The notes under the pieces: model-generated
Databases searched by the model: none
What the model saw: the letters and a program-made list of their open reading frames with translations, nothing else
Told to the model about the DNA's origin: nothing
NCBI GenBank assembly: GCA_019058015.1
Contig: JAHLWH010000107.1
Span: 1-36,841, forward strand
Length of the DNA: 36,841 nucleotides
From: Promethearchaeota archaeon
GTDB taxonomy: Archaea; Asgardarchaeota; Lokiarchaeia; Sigyniarchaeales; SOKP01
Direction of reading: 5' to 3'
Position numbers and translations under genes: made by a program
Shown: piece by piece, positions 14,776 through 23,741 of the stretch
How the letters are laid out: each line of letters starts with the position of its first letter
How positions within the stretch are numbered: the first letter of the stretch is position 1

Positions 14776-16101
14776 ATGCCGAAAGTAATTATAATTGGTC
14801 ATGGAGCTCGTGAACATACAATTGCTGAAGCTTTAGTAAAAGGTGGTGCTGAATTATATGCTTTTATGAGTTTCAGAAATGCAGGTTTAGATGAATTGAG
14901 TGAAGGGCGTGTTAAAATAGAGAAGGAAGATAATTTCAAGGAATTAATAGATTTCATCAAGCAAAATGGTATTAATTTTGCTGTAGTTGGACCAGAGGCT
15001 CCGTTAGTTGTAGGAATTGCAGATGCATTAGAAAAAGCTCAAATTCCATGCATAGGTCCAAAAATTGAAGCAGCGAATCTGGAAGGTTCAAAAATATTTG
15101 CAAGACAATTACTAGATAAAAATAATATTAAATCAAATATAATGTATGAAATTTTCGTTTCTATGGATGGGGTGGAAGAATTTATCAAGGAACTCGGTGT
15201 TGAGAACGTGGTTGTTAAACCAGATGGATTAACAGGTGGTAAGGGTGTAAAGGTTTATGGAGATCATCTTTTTTCAAAGCAAGAAATAATTGATTACTGT
15301 CAAAAATTAGTTAAGAATGGAATGTATTTCATTATAGAAGAAAAATTGAATGGAGAAGAATTTACATTACAAACTTTTGTTGATGGCAATAAAGTTGTTG
15401 GGTCTCCATTGGTTCAGGACCATAAAAGAGCATATAATGACGATAAAGGACCTAACACGGGTGGAATGGGTTCTTATTCTATTGAGGACCATTCATTGCC
15501 ATTTATTGATGTGTTTGATATAAATGAAGCAATTTCAGAAATGAACAAAGTCGTTATTGCTGTAAAGAAAGAGACTGGAACAGAATACAAGGGCTTTTTA
15601 TATGGTCAATTTATGAAAGTTAAAAAGGGAATAAAATTAGTAGAATTTAATGTTAGATTGGGAGATCCAGAAGCAATGAATGTGCTTCCAATTTTAACAG
15701 ATAATTTTGTTGATTTGTGTTATAAAATTTTAGATGGAAATTTACCTATGAAACTTAATTTTGAAAAAAAAGCGACTGTATGTAAATATTTAGCCCCAGA
15801 AGGTTATCCCGTGAATCCTTTGGGAGACCAGAGAATTATTATTCATAAAGAGAAAATTGAAGAGATTGGGGCAAAGTTTTATTATGCTTCTGTTTATAAA
15901 AAAGATAATTCAATTTATACCACTACTTCGAGAGCGATTGGAATGTTAGGGATTTCCGATACACTTGAAGAAGCAGAAAAAATTGCTGAAAAAGGAGTAA
16001 GTTTTATAGAAGGAAAATTATTTCATAGAAGTGACGTTGGGACTAAAAAGATTTTGCAAAAAAGAATTGATCATATGAAATTAGTTCAAAATCAGCAGTA
16101 A
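14776..16101 (+). CDS. purD: Phosphoribosylamine-glycine ligase (GAR synthetase)
   Basis: 441 aa, normal length for the family. It joins glycine to 5-phosphoribosylamine using ATP in purine synthesis, in the cytoplasm. Visible motifs in order: N-terminal IIIGHGAREHTIA (5-17), VGPEAPLVVGIADAL, the ATP-grasp segment VVKPDGLTGGKGVKVYG, the NTGGMGSYS loop, and EFNVRLGDPEAMNVLP with metal and glycine-binding residues. All look intact. The ATG at 14776 follows a GGGA Shine-Dalgarno-like stretch. It stands without other pur genes; a small unknown gene follows after 19 bases. Confidence 0.95.
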   Translation: MPKVIIIGHGAREHTIAEALVKGGAELYAFMSFRNAGLDELSEGRVKIEKEDNFKELIDFIKQNGINFAVVGPEAPLVVGIADALEKAQIPCIGPKIEAANLEGSKIFARQLLDKNNIKSNIMYEIFVSMDGVEEFIKELGVENVVVKPDGLTGGKGVKVYGDHLFSKQEIIDYCQKLVKNGMYFIIEEKLNGEEFTLQTFVDGNKVVGSPLVQDHKRAYNDDKGPNTGGMGSYSIEDHSLPFIDVFDINEAISEMNKVVIAVKKETGTEYKGFLYGQFMKVKKGIKLVEFNVRLGDPEAMNVLPILTDNFVDLCYKILDGNLPMKLNFEKKATVCKYLAPEGYPVNPLGDQRIIIHKEKIEEIGAKFYYASVYKKDNSIYTTTSRAIGMLGISDTLEEAEKIAEKGVSFIEGKLFHRSDVGTKKILQKRIDHMKLVQNQQ

Positions 16102-16120
16102 TTACAAAATAGAGATTAAA

Positions 16121-16474
16121 ATGAATAAAAAAGAAGAAGAGATAATCGGAATTATTGTTAATGTTAGCGAAAGTCAATTATATAGTGATTTCAAGAGATC
16201 TCCAAAATCTGGTTATCATCATATTATGCTTCAACAGAAAAATGGAGTAAGGATTAAAGTATATTTATCCGATCTAGCAATGGGGATACAAGATTTCAAA
16301 AAATCCGTTATTTATTTTATAAATAAAAATACAGGGGAAATGGTAAAAACAGGAATCGTTAATCTTAGACGGATTATTAGCTCTAAAGTTAGTGTGAAAG
16401 GTATGATTGACAAATCTCAAGAGCCATATTATATGAATCGAGTTTCTGAATTCGTTTTACTTGATAGAGATTAA
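16121..16474 (+). CDS. Small hypothetical protein downstream of purD
   Basis: 117 aa, basic and probably beta-rich, with an EIIGIIVNVSESQLYSDF start and a second segment (VSVKGMIDKSQEP) that could be strands of a small barrel. An OB-like fold is possible but unproven. It is 19 bases downstream of purD on the same strand, so it is likely co-transcribed. No known purine enzyme matches it. Confidence 0.55.
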   Translation: MNKKEEEIIGIIVNVSESQLYSDFKRSPKSGYHHIMLQQKNGVRIKVYLSDLAMGIQDFKKSVIYFINKNTGEMVKTGIVNLRRIISSKVSVKGMIDKSQEPYYMNRVSEFVLLDRD

Positions 16475-16540
16475 AAATTTTTATTGAAATATCAATTTAA
16501 TGGTTTTGAAAATATCTTACCTAATGGTTTAAAATTATGA

Positions 16541-17140
16541 TTATTTTTTGCCATTACTTTGAGAAATAAATTTTTTATAATATTTTCTCCCTTCCCTGAG
16601 ATAAAATATTTTCTTAATATCTTTAATGCTCGTAGAAAACCAGAAAATAAAAAAGATTAAACCAAATATAATAAATATTGATGATGACAAGAGAGTGATA
16701 AAAAAATAAAAAATGAGAGAGATTGATATTAAAAAACTTATCATGAACAACACCAGGCGTAACATAGTTCTCTTCATAAATGATTGATCATTCAAACTTA
16801 AGTGACAATCACAGCAAATTGGAGGCACTTTCACATTAAATTTTGCTTCATAGTAAAGGCTTTGAACAATTGTTAGGAGTCTATGAATTCTATTACCACA
16901 TAATACACATTTAATTCTTTCTTTCTGTCGATCTCTTTCAATTAAATCAATCTCTCTTTTTGGAAAATAACAATTATTATTATAATAATGTTCACAAGCC
17001 TTACAAGTTAATATCTTCTCAAGTTGCTTTTCTTCATATATAGTTTTATTTGAAATTTTAAAAAATTGATAATATGTATGATTTTTACACATTGTTCTAC
17101 CTTTATTATCAATCTCAAAGGACGGTTCTATAAACTTCAT
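16541..17140 (-). CDS. Cys-rich protein with two C-terminal membrane helices
   Basis: 199 aa. The first 125 residues carry several Cys clusters: CKNH (about 18), CKACEHYYNNNC (about 46-57), CVLCGNRIH (about 78-86) and CCDCH (about 109-113). These could form two zinc-binding units on the cytoplasmic side. Two hydrophobic helices follow at about 129-149 and 151-168, then a basic tail. No signal peptide. Convergent with the gene downstream of purD. The family is unknown to me. Confidence 0.6.
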   Translation of the reverse strand: MKFIEPSFEIDNKGRTMCKNHTYYQFFKISNKTIYEEKQLEKILTCKACEHYYNNNCYFPKREIDLIERDRQKERIKCVLCGNRIHRLLTIVQSLYYEAKFNVKVPPICCDCHLSLNDQSFMKRTMLRLVLFMISFLISISLIFYFFITLLSSSIFIIFGLIFFIFWFSTSIKDIKKIFYLREGRKYYKKFISQSNGKK

Positions 17141-17350
17141 TAAATGTCAAACAAATTCTAAATGTTCTTCTAAAAAAGAAATATTTTATACTTATTTATT
17201 TTTTTCCTTTTAATTATATTGTGAGAATTTAAATGAATTTATGAAATGTATTTATTTCCTTTAATATTTTTTATGAAAGATGAATTTTATATCAGATTTT
17301 CTAAGATTTAAATGAGTTAAGATTATTTTTTTGAAAAAGATTTATCAAAA

Positions 17351-17360
17351 TTTTTATATA
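17351..17360 (+). promoter_or_regulatory. TATA-like box of the RtcB-like gene
   Basis: TTTTTATATA lies 32-41 bases before the ATG at 17392, which predicts a leader of only about ten bases. No Shine-Dalgarno site is seen, so translation is probably leaderless or nearly so. Confidence 0.5.
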
Positions 17361-17391
17361 GTCATATTTTTATCTTGTTTTTGTCTGACTT

Positions 17392-18636
17392 ATGAATATT
17401 CCAGATTTAACTGAAATTTTTTTCAATTTAAGTAAAAAAGCTATTCTCGAAAGAGCGAAAAAATTCATATTTTCTACAGGACTAAATGACGGAGCAAGTC
17501 AGCTAAGTAAAGAAAATATGGCATATGGTTTAGCTCAGTTTCATTATATACAACAGAAATTTGGGTTAAACCCAAAAGCATTATTTATTTCAACTCCAGA
17601 TGAAACGATTTCAAGAAATACTTTTCGATGGAATTCTGGGGTAAGTTATGGGGGACGATTAAGCTGGGGAAATGGTCAAGATAGATTTATTTTTCTAAAC
17701 ACAAAACCCAATGGTTGTGGTTTATTAATTGGGGGTTTAAATGAAAGACCAAACCCCTCTAAAATAATAAAAAGAATTGAAGATATTAAAAATGAAGATC
17801 TATATTTAGAAAATGTTAAACTCAAGTGGGATTACTCAGTAGGAAATCATTTTATTGATATTTACCAAACAAAAAATTTATCAGATATTGACTTTCCCCC
17901 GTTTATGTTTGTTATTCATGGTTCTGTATCTGAATTTCGTGATGATCACTACGGTTTAGGGTTATATATTGATAAATCTAAGACGTTAAAACAACATGCA
18001 ACTCTTGTTGAAACACCATTTGGGAATCAGTATATAATACAAGATAATTTAGCAAAGGAATATCTAGATTTTCATAATTACGCAAATCGTTTTGCTGAAA
18101 AGAAAAGAGAATATATTGGAAGTAAAATATTTAATGAATTTGATATAATATCTAATAAGTCCCATCAATTCTTAGCTGATTATAATAATATTTATTTAGG
18201 TTGTCATTGTACAGATCTTTCAAAGAATACAAATACCCAATCAAATTTATTTCCAATCTGCATTAGGGCAGATATGCCTGCATATATCTTCGAAGGAAAA
18301 CCAAATTTATCTTATACAGTTATGAAAAATCTTAATTTTCTAGAACTAGCACAGAAATTTGATTTAATAGATATTTTATTAAATGCTAATATTTTGCCTC
18401 ATGGTGCAGGATATGCATTCCCTGATATCGAAAATGTGGAAAAAGTAATAGAAATTGGAACCCATAGATATTTTCTGTGCAGTCTAAAATCTAAAGTTGG
18501 AGCCAAAAAGATTTTCAGAAATCCTCGCGAAATGCAATTCATTTATCGGGATCGAAGTGTGATACTTAAAACTATACAACTGGATTTGGGACACATTGTT
18601 GCAAGATTGGATCCTGATTTTATATTAAAAATTTAG
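17392..18636 (+). CDS. Divergent RtcB-like (RNA ligase family) protein
   Basis: 414 aa, somewhat shorter than typical archaeal RtcB. The order of motifs follows RtcB: PNGCGLLIGGL (Cys109, compare NCGV), SVGNHFIDI (His153, compare GSGNHF), IHGSVSEFRDDHYGLG (His176, compare HTGSRGLG), HNYANRFAEKKREYI (compare NyAfaNRq), NKSHQF (His258, compare the HN motif) and PHGAGYAF (His337, compare the GMP-accepting His in HGAGR). The metal-binding Cys and three His and the guanylylated His thus appear kept, but the DxNCG Asp and the HGAGR Arg are changed. RtcB joins RNA 2',3'-cyclic phosphate to 5'-OH ends. This paralog may have a changed substrate. The match is from motif order by eye, so the family call is moderate. 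Confidence 0.55.
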   Translation: MNIPDLTEIFFNLSKKAILERAKKFIFSTGLNDGASQLSKENMAYGLAQFHYIQQKFGLNPKALFISTPDETISRNTFRWNSGVSYGGRLSWGNGQDRFIFLNTKPNGCGLLIGGLNERPNPSKIIKRIEDIKNEDLYLENVKLKWDYSVGNHFIDIYQTKNLSDIDFPPFMFVIHGSVSEFRDDHYGLGLYIDKSKTLKQHATLVETPFGNQYIIQDNLAKEYLDFHNYANRFAEKKREYIGSKIFNEFDIISNKSHQFLADYNNIYLGCHCTDLSKNTNTQSNLFPICIRADMPAYIFEGKPNLSYTVMKNLNFLELAQKFDLIDILLNANILPHGAGYAFPDIENVEKVIEIGTHRYFLCSLKSKVGAKKIFRNPREMQFIYRDRSVILKTIQLDLGHIVARLDPDFILKI

Positions 18637-18649
18637 ATTAAAATAGAAG

Positions 18650-20740
18650 TCATTCAATTTTTGATCCCAATTTTATATCTTTTTTTTCGTCAATAGTTAA
18701 AAGAGACACATTATCATCTTCATCAACAGCGGCTAAAAGCATTCCTTGAGATAAAATTCCTTTCATTTTTTTAGCTTGTAAATTAGTTAATACAATAATT
18801 TTTTTTTCGATAAGTTCTTCTGGTTTATAAGTTTGAGCTAATCCGGCAACTAGAGTTCTTTGTTCAAATCCCAAATCTATTTTTAATTTTAGTAATTTAT
18901 CCGCATTTTTAATTGATTCTGCTTCAATTATCTTGGCAATACGTATATCTAATTTTTTAAAATCTTCATAAGTGATTGGGGAGTTTTTTTTAGATTCTTT
19001 TACCAATTCCTTTCTTCCTCCTTTTTGACCACGAATTTCTTTTAATTTATTTTGAAAATCTTTTATTTCAAGTTTTTTAAATATTGGTTCTGGTTTTTTA
19101 ATTTTATGGCCGGCATTAATAGCATTAGAGGAAATTTGAGACCATCTAGTAAGTTTTCTTTCTTCCTCAAAATTTAAGAAAACTTTAATTTTTTTAGATG
19201 ATAGAGGAATAAATGGTTCTAATAAAATAGATAAGCTATGAACAAATTGAATACATATATTTAAAACGTGTCCTGCTTTAGTTTTATCTTCTTTAATTAA
19301 ATGCCAAGGTTCTTTTTCACTTAAATAAATATTTGCTTCTCTAGAACACGATAGTATCTCTTTTAATGCCTTTTTTAACTCAAACTGATCAATTAAATTT
19401 CCAACAACTTTACCAATGTTTTTGATTTTTGAAAGAAATTCTTTATCTAAGTTATCTGTTTTTATTCGTGGAGGAACTATTCCCTCAAAATATCTGTAAA
19501 TAAATGTGAATGTTCGATGGATAAAATTACCTAAATTATCATTTAAACTATTAATATTATTTTGAAATTCTGACCATAAAAATGAAGTATCGCTCTTCTC
19601 TGGACGATTAAAAATTAAATTAAATCGCCAATAATCTACAGGTGCTAGTTCTAAAGCCTCATCAATCCAAATTCCTATGTTTCTAGATTTTGAAAATTTA
19701 TCATTCTCAAACATTAAAAATTCAGTTGATGAAACATTATAAGGAAGTTCAAATTTCTCATTTTCGGGTTTATTTTTATTATATGCTATAATTAAACCGG
19801 GAAATATCAATAAATGAAAAATAATATTATCTTTCGCGATGAAATAAACAGAACGAGTGTTTTTATCATTCCAAAAATATTCAAATTTTAATTTATCTCC
19901 AACTATTTTTTCTGCCCATTCTTTAACTGCAGAGATATATCCTAATACAGCTTCGAACCAGACATATATCGTTTTTTCTTCTGCTCCTTTAAATGGTGCG
20001 GGAATTCCCCATTCTAAATCACGAGTAATTGCTCTCTGTGGTATTCCTCTCTTAATTGAATTAAGGCATGATGTTCGGGCATTTGCAGGTATTATTTTAT
20101 TTTCAATAATAAATTTCTCCAATTCTTTCTCTAATTTTGGAAGATCCAAATACCAATGTTTTGTTTTTTTTATTATCGGTTTTTGTCCACATATATTACA
20201 TCGAGGGTCTATCAATTCTATAGGTGTTAAAAGTTTCCCACAATCCGGTGAATCGCACTGATCGCCTCGGGCAGCATCAAATCCGCAATGAGGACATGTT
20301 CCAACAATAAATCGGTCGGGTAAGAATAAATTATCATTTTCACAATAAAATTCATCTGTTTCTTTCTCAAAGATATACCCATTTTTTTGAATTTCAAGGT
20401 AAAAATCTTGAACGAATTTCATATGTATTGGGTTATGTGTGTCTGTATAATTGTCAAAAGAGATTTGCCATTTTTCAAGAAGATCTTTAATTAAATTGTG
20501 ATTTTTTATTGCTAATTTTTCAGGAGTTGTATTTATTTTTTTTGCTGCCACAATAGCAGGACTTCCATGCATATCACTACCAGATACAAATACAACTTCT
20601 GCACCCTTTGATCTTAAATATCTTGCAAAAATGTCAGCAGAGAGAATACTCCCAATCATATTTCCTAAATGCGGAATAGCATTAACGTATGGCCATGCGG
20701 CAGTACAGACCCATTTTTCTTTTTTATCAGTGTTTTTCAA
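18650..20740 (-). CDS. metG: Methionyl-tRNA synthetase with C-terminal tRNA-binding domain
   Basis: 696 aa from TTG at 20740. This start is chosen because GAAGGTGATC (20747-20756 on the minus strand) precedes it by six bases; a TTG at 20758 would overlap that site. It charges tRNA-Met with methionine in the cytoplasm. Visible: HLGN of the class I HIGH motif (24-27), a zinc module with CPHCGF, DQCDSPDCG and CNICG, WGIPAP and YVWFEAVLGYI of the active site, KFSKSRN of the KMSKS loop, an anticodon-binding helical domain, and a C-terminal EMAPII/Trbp111-like OB domain (DFKKLDIRIAKI to ILSQGMLLAA). Length and motifs are complete. It converges on the RtcB-like gene with 13 bases between stops. Confidence 0.95.
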   Translation of the reverse strand: MKNTDKKEKWVCTAAWPYVNAIPHLGNMIGSILSADIFARYLRSKGAEVVFVSGSDMHGSPAIVAAKKINTTPEKLAIKNHNLIKDLLEKWQISFDNYTDTHNPIHMKFVQDFYLEIQKNGYIFEKETDEFYCENDNLFLPDRFIVGTCPHCGFDAARGDQCDSPDCGKLLTPIELIDPRCNICGQKPIIKKTKHWYLDLPKLEKELEKFIIENKIIPANARTSCLNSIKRGIPQRAITRDLEWGIPAPFKGAEEKTIYVWFEAVLGYISAVKEWAEKIVGDKLKFEYFWNDKNTRSVYFIAKDNIIFHLLIFPGLIIAYNKNKPENEKFELPYNVSSTEFLMFENDKFSKSRNIGIWIDEALELAPVDYWRFNLIFNRPEKSDTSFLWSEFQNNINSLNDNLGNFIHRTFTFIYRYFEGIVPPRIKTDNLDKEFLSKIKNIGKVVGNLIDQFELKKALKEILSCSREANIYLSEKEPWHLIKEDKTKAGHVLNICIQFVHSLSILLEPFIPLSSKKIKVFLNFEEERKLTRWSQISSNAINAGHKIKKPEPIFKKLEIKDFQNKLKEIRGQKGGRKELVKESKKNSPITYEDFKKLDIRIAKIIEAESIKNADKLLKLKIDLGFEQRTLVAGLAQTYKPEELIEKKIIVLTNLQAKKMKGILSQGMLLAAVDEDDNVSLLTIDEKKDIKLGSKIE

Positions 20741-20746
20741 TTTAAC

Positions 20747-20756
20747 GATCACCTTC
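20747..20756 (-). promoter_or_regulatory. Shine-Dalgarno site placing the metG start at TTG 20740
   Basis: GAAGGTGATC on the minus strand is nearly the full complement of the archaeal 16S 3' end and stands six bases before TTG at 20740. Confidence 0.6.
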
Positions 20757-20913
20757 AATTAATTAGCAGTAAGAATAACAACAAGATAAATAAAATTAAT
20801 AAAAATATGAAGTTTATGATTTATTTAATAATAGAATATTCAAAATTAAATAAATTCAGAAAGTTATTATTATTTTTTTTAAAATAAATTGATTATCGAT
20901 ATCTTTTTCTTTC

Positions 20914-22377
20914 TTAAACTTTTTCGTTGGGAGCAACTTTTGTATTTTTAAGATTTTTTAGTTCTACAGCTCTTTTTGCGAGGATGTTTTTTATATTTTC
21001 AATATCCCCATTTATTTTTCGTTTCGCATAAGCCCATAATATAGCTCCAGGCACACCAATAAAAGTAATAACTAAGGATGCTAAAATATAATTCTGTCCG
21101 CTTGCTGAAAGCACAGCTCCTGCAATTAAAGGTCCAGTTCCTTGTCCTAATGTTTCTAAAAATTGATTCCAAGAGGAAACTCTCCCTTGAGCCTCTGGTA
21201 GATTAATTGCTTGTAGAATTGGTGGTTGATTAATTTGATATATTGCTCGAACTGAGCTGATGGAAAACCAGAGAACCCCAGTAATCCAAAATTGAGGGAA
21301 CTGTAATAAAAAAATGAAATTATTGCCTTGTTCTTCAGTAAATCCTGAGTCCCCAAAAGGTACTAAAAAAATAAATAATTGAGCAATAGCAAGCCATATA
21401 ATTGAAAAAACGATTAGATCAAGGCGGATTTGGATATTTTTTTTACCCCATTCATCTGATTTTTTTGCAAAACCTAAAGAACCGAGAAACGCGCCAGGCA
21501 TACCAAATAAAACTACAATAAATGCAGTAGAAACTGAACTAATATTTAATGGAGGTGTTTGCAGATATGGTAATATTAAAAAATTAAGTGTACCTAATAA
21601 GACACAAGTGAATATACCTTCAATAAAGGCAACAACATTAGTTGTCCTTAAAATCGTAGATTTAACTGTTTTTTTTGTTAAACGATAATTATATGTAACG
21701 CTCTTATCTTCAAGTACTTCTGTTAATACATCTAAAGATCGAAATGCTCTCTTGGGTTCATTAATTTTTAAACCAATTATGAATGTGCTTAAAATGACCA
21801 TTATGCCTACACTCCAATAGTAAATTTTCCAGTATCCCGCGTAAATTAAGGATGATGAAATAATCATACCAATAACTAATGCAATTTGGGCTATTGAATG
21901 AAAAATTCCAAAAAATTGAGAACGATTTTCTTTTTCAAGATTATCATTAGTGTAGCTCAATAATATCGGACGGATACCTCCAAGTCCAAACCCCGCTATC
22001 ATATTACATATGAGAAACCACGCCCAAGAAATTATTCCTTCAGCTTCTGGTGCAAAACCATTCAAGAGATAAGCGAATCCAATCAAACTTAAGATAAAAA
22101 GAAATAAATTTTTTCTCGAAAAAAGGTCAGTGAGATGTCCAATAATCATTCCTGAAAAAGCCATTGATAAAAATTTTACTGATATGATTAAACCCATTTC
22201 AAATGCATGGAATTCATCATTAGGCCACATAATTTTGGAGAAATTTATCATATTTAATACAAAAGCAGCCATTGTAAGGGCAATAATACTATATGATAAA
22301 AAAATTGGCCACAATCCTCTTACTGTCGGTGTAATTTCAATTTTCCTTTCTTTTCGGCCGAAAAATTTCTCAATCAT
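20914..22377 (-). CDS. Major facilitator superfamily transporter
   Basis: 487 aa from ATG at 22377 (a TTG two codons earlier is possible). Twelve hydrophobic segments; after helix 2 the sequence GHLTDLFSRKN (about 80-90) is MFS motif A, and the loop after helix 8 has a weaker copy (AKKSDEWGKKN). The central cytoplasmic loop is long and charged. The C-terminus is a basic helical tail. General layout and the R/Q-containing helix 4 (GLGGIRPILLSYTNDN) recall Spns-like and organic-solute transporters, but the substrate cannot be named. No adjacent pathway genes help. Confidence 0.85.
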   Translation of the reverse strand: MIEKFFGRKERKIEITPTVRGLWPIFLSYSIIALTMAAFVLNMINFSKIMWPNDEFHAFEMGLIISVKFLSMAFSGMIIGHLTDLFSRKNLFLFILSLIGFAYLLNGFAPEAEGIISWAWFLICNMIAGFGLGGIRPILLSYTNDNLEKENRSQFFGIFHSIAQIALVIGMIISSSLIYAGYWKIYYWSVGIMVILSTFIIGLKINEPKRAFRSLDVLTEVLEDKSVTYNYRLTKKTVKSTILRTTNVVAFIEGIFTCVLLGTLNFLILPYLQTPPLNISSVSTAFIVVLFGMPGAFLGSLGFAKKSDEWGKKNIQIRLDLIVFSIIWLAIAQLFIFLVPFGDSGFTEEQGNNFIFLLQFPQFWITGVLWFSISSVRAIYQINQPPILQAINLPEAQGRVSSWNQFLETLGQGTGPLIAGAVLSASGQNYILASLVITFIGVPGAILWAYAKRKINGDIENIKNILAKRAVELKNLKNTKVAPNEKV

Positions 22378-22466
22378 TATCAATCTAAATATTTAATATA
22401 ATTTAATTTTACTGATATTTATTAAATAAAATAAAAAAGGAAAAATATGATTAAATTCATTCGAAT

Positions 22467-23639
22467 TTACATGATTATTGAACCACAGTTTCTACAGGAT
22501 TTTGTTTCATTATACATTTTCTTCAAGCATGGTTCATGGAAAAACGCATCACAATTCTCGCAACGATAAACATCATACTCTCCCAGAAATATTGATCTAC
22601 ATTGCGAACAAGATTCATCTATTTCAGCAACTTTATTTGGAGGTATTTTAACCATTCGTGTTGATTTTTTATCTTGTTGATCAATAATTTTAATACCAAT
22701 TTTTTCTGTTGAAATAGAACTAATCATTTTCATTATTGATTGAGGTACTCTCAATAAAAAATAACAGAAGGGGCAGCGAAAAATAGAAGTCTCGTATTCT
22801 GACTTCTTTGCCCAGAGTGCAGCGCAGTGTAAATGATACGGTCGGCCACAAGAAGGGCAATAGCGACCACTTGCAAAAAAGTCAGCACCATTAAGAGGAT
22901 TTTTAATTGAGTGGCAAATTTGACATTTTTCCTGACCTTTTCCTCCCATCATTGCTTTAATTTCAGATACTGTTGGACGTCGTAATTCTACTGCAATATC
23001 ATTTACTAACGGAGGAGGATGATCTTCAGATTTATTGGAAGGGAAATAATCTGATGTTTCCTTCAAAGTTTTCTTTGATGCAAATGCTTTACCTGCACTA
23101 ATTAATGCCTTTGAATTATTAAAATAACCAAATTCACCATTTGTCTTTTGAACTATTGTTTTAAGATAGTTTTCTGGATAATGCAAACTCTTACCAATTT
23201 GACATATATCAATAAAAATTCCTAAACCTTGTGCAATGTCAACCATTTTCTCAAGATCTGCTTTAGTATCTTCGATACTTCCATCAGTTATTATATATAT
23301 TCTTTGTACCTTGCCCCCGATTTTCCTCATTTCTTGAACAAGGATTTGTACTGCAAATTTGATCCCTTCAACTAAATTTCCCTGACCCGAAATTTCTATA
23401 TTGTTTAATAATTTAATTAACTTAGTGTCATCACTCAAAAAAGAACTTATTCTTTTTGTACCTTTTCCATATGTAATTAGCATAATTCGGTCTTTAGGAT
23501 CAATTAGAATTTTGGAAGAAATGAAATTTTTTACTGAGTTTAAAGCTACTGACAATCTTCTTGGTTTAAAATCACTTCTAATCATTGAGCGAGAGCAATC
23601 AATGAGAATTATTGTATCTTCAAGTTTAATTTCTTCCAA
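22467..23639 (-). CDS. VWA protein with two C4HC3 RING/PHD-like zinc domains
   Basis: 390 aa from TTG at 23639, directly after an in-frame TGA. Residues 8-190 are a von Willebrand A domain with the MIDAS motif D14-C-S-R-S18 and the ITDGS metal loop (117-121). Two zinc domains follow: C239/C242/C261/C264/H269/C272/C289/C292 and C344/C347/C360/C363/H368/C371/C382/C385, both with C4HC3 order. VWA followed by RING-like zinc fingers is the plan of the TFIIH subunit p44/Ssl1, whose last finger also has a 'yrCe.Cd.ffHe.C' run. RING/PHD domains otherwise act as ubiquitin ligases, and Asgard genomes encode ubiquitin systems. Either role is inference. No E1/E2 genes or TFIIH-like helicases are in the window. 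Confidence 0.7.
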   Translation of the reverse strand: MEEIKLEDTIILIDCSRSMIRSDFKPRRLSVALNSVKNFISSKILIDPKDRIMLITYGKGTKRISSFLSDDTKLIKLLNNIEISGQGNLVEGIKFAVQILVQEMRKIGGKVQRIYIITDGSIEDTKADLEKMVDIAQGLGIFIDICQIGKSLHYPENYLKTIVQKTNGEFGYFNNSKALISAGKAFASKKTLKETSDYFPSNKSEDHPPPLVNDIAVELRRPTVSEIKAMMGGKGQEKCQICHSIKNPLNGADFFASGRYCPSCGRPYHLHCAALWAKKSEYETSIFRCPFCYFLLRVPQSIMKMISSISTEKIGIKIIDQQDKKSTRMVKIPPNKVAEIDESCSQCRSIFLGEYDVYRCENCDAFFHEPCLKKMYNETKSCRNCGSIIM

Positions 23640-23741
23640 GATAATTCACTAATTTACAAATTAACCCATATTACTTATTTTTATTCTTACTTATACTAGT
23701 TGTTTCATTAAAATAATTAATTATACTAAGAAAATATAAAT

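Noticed and set aside
19857..20261. Plus-strand 134-aa frame opposite metG
   Set aside because: It lies entirely inside the well-supported metG gene in antisense, without promoter or known motif.
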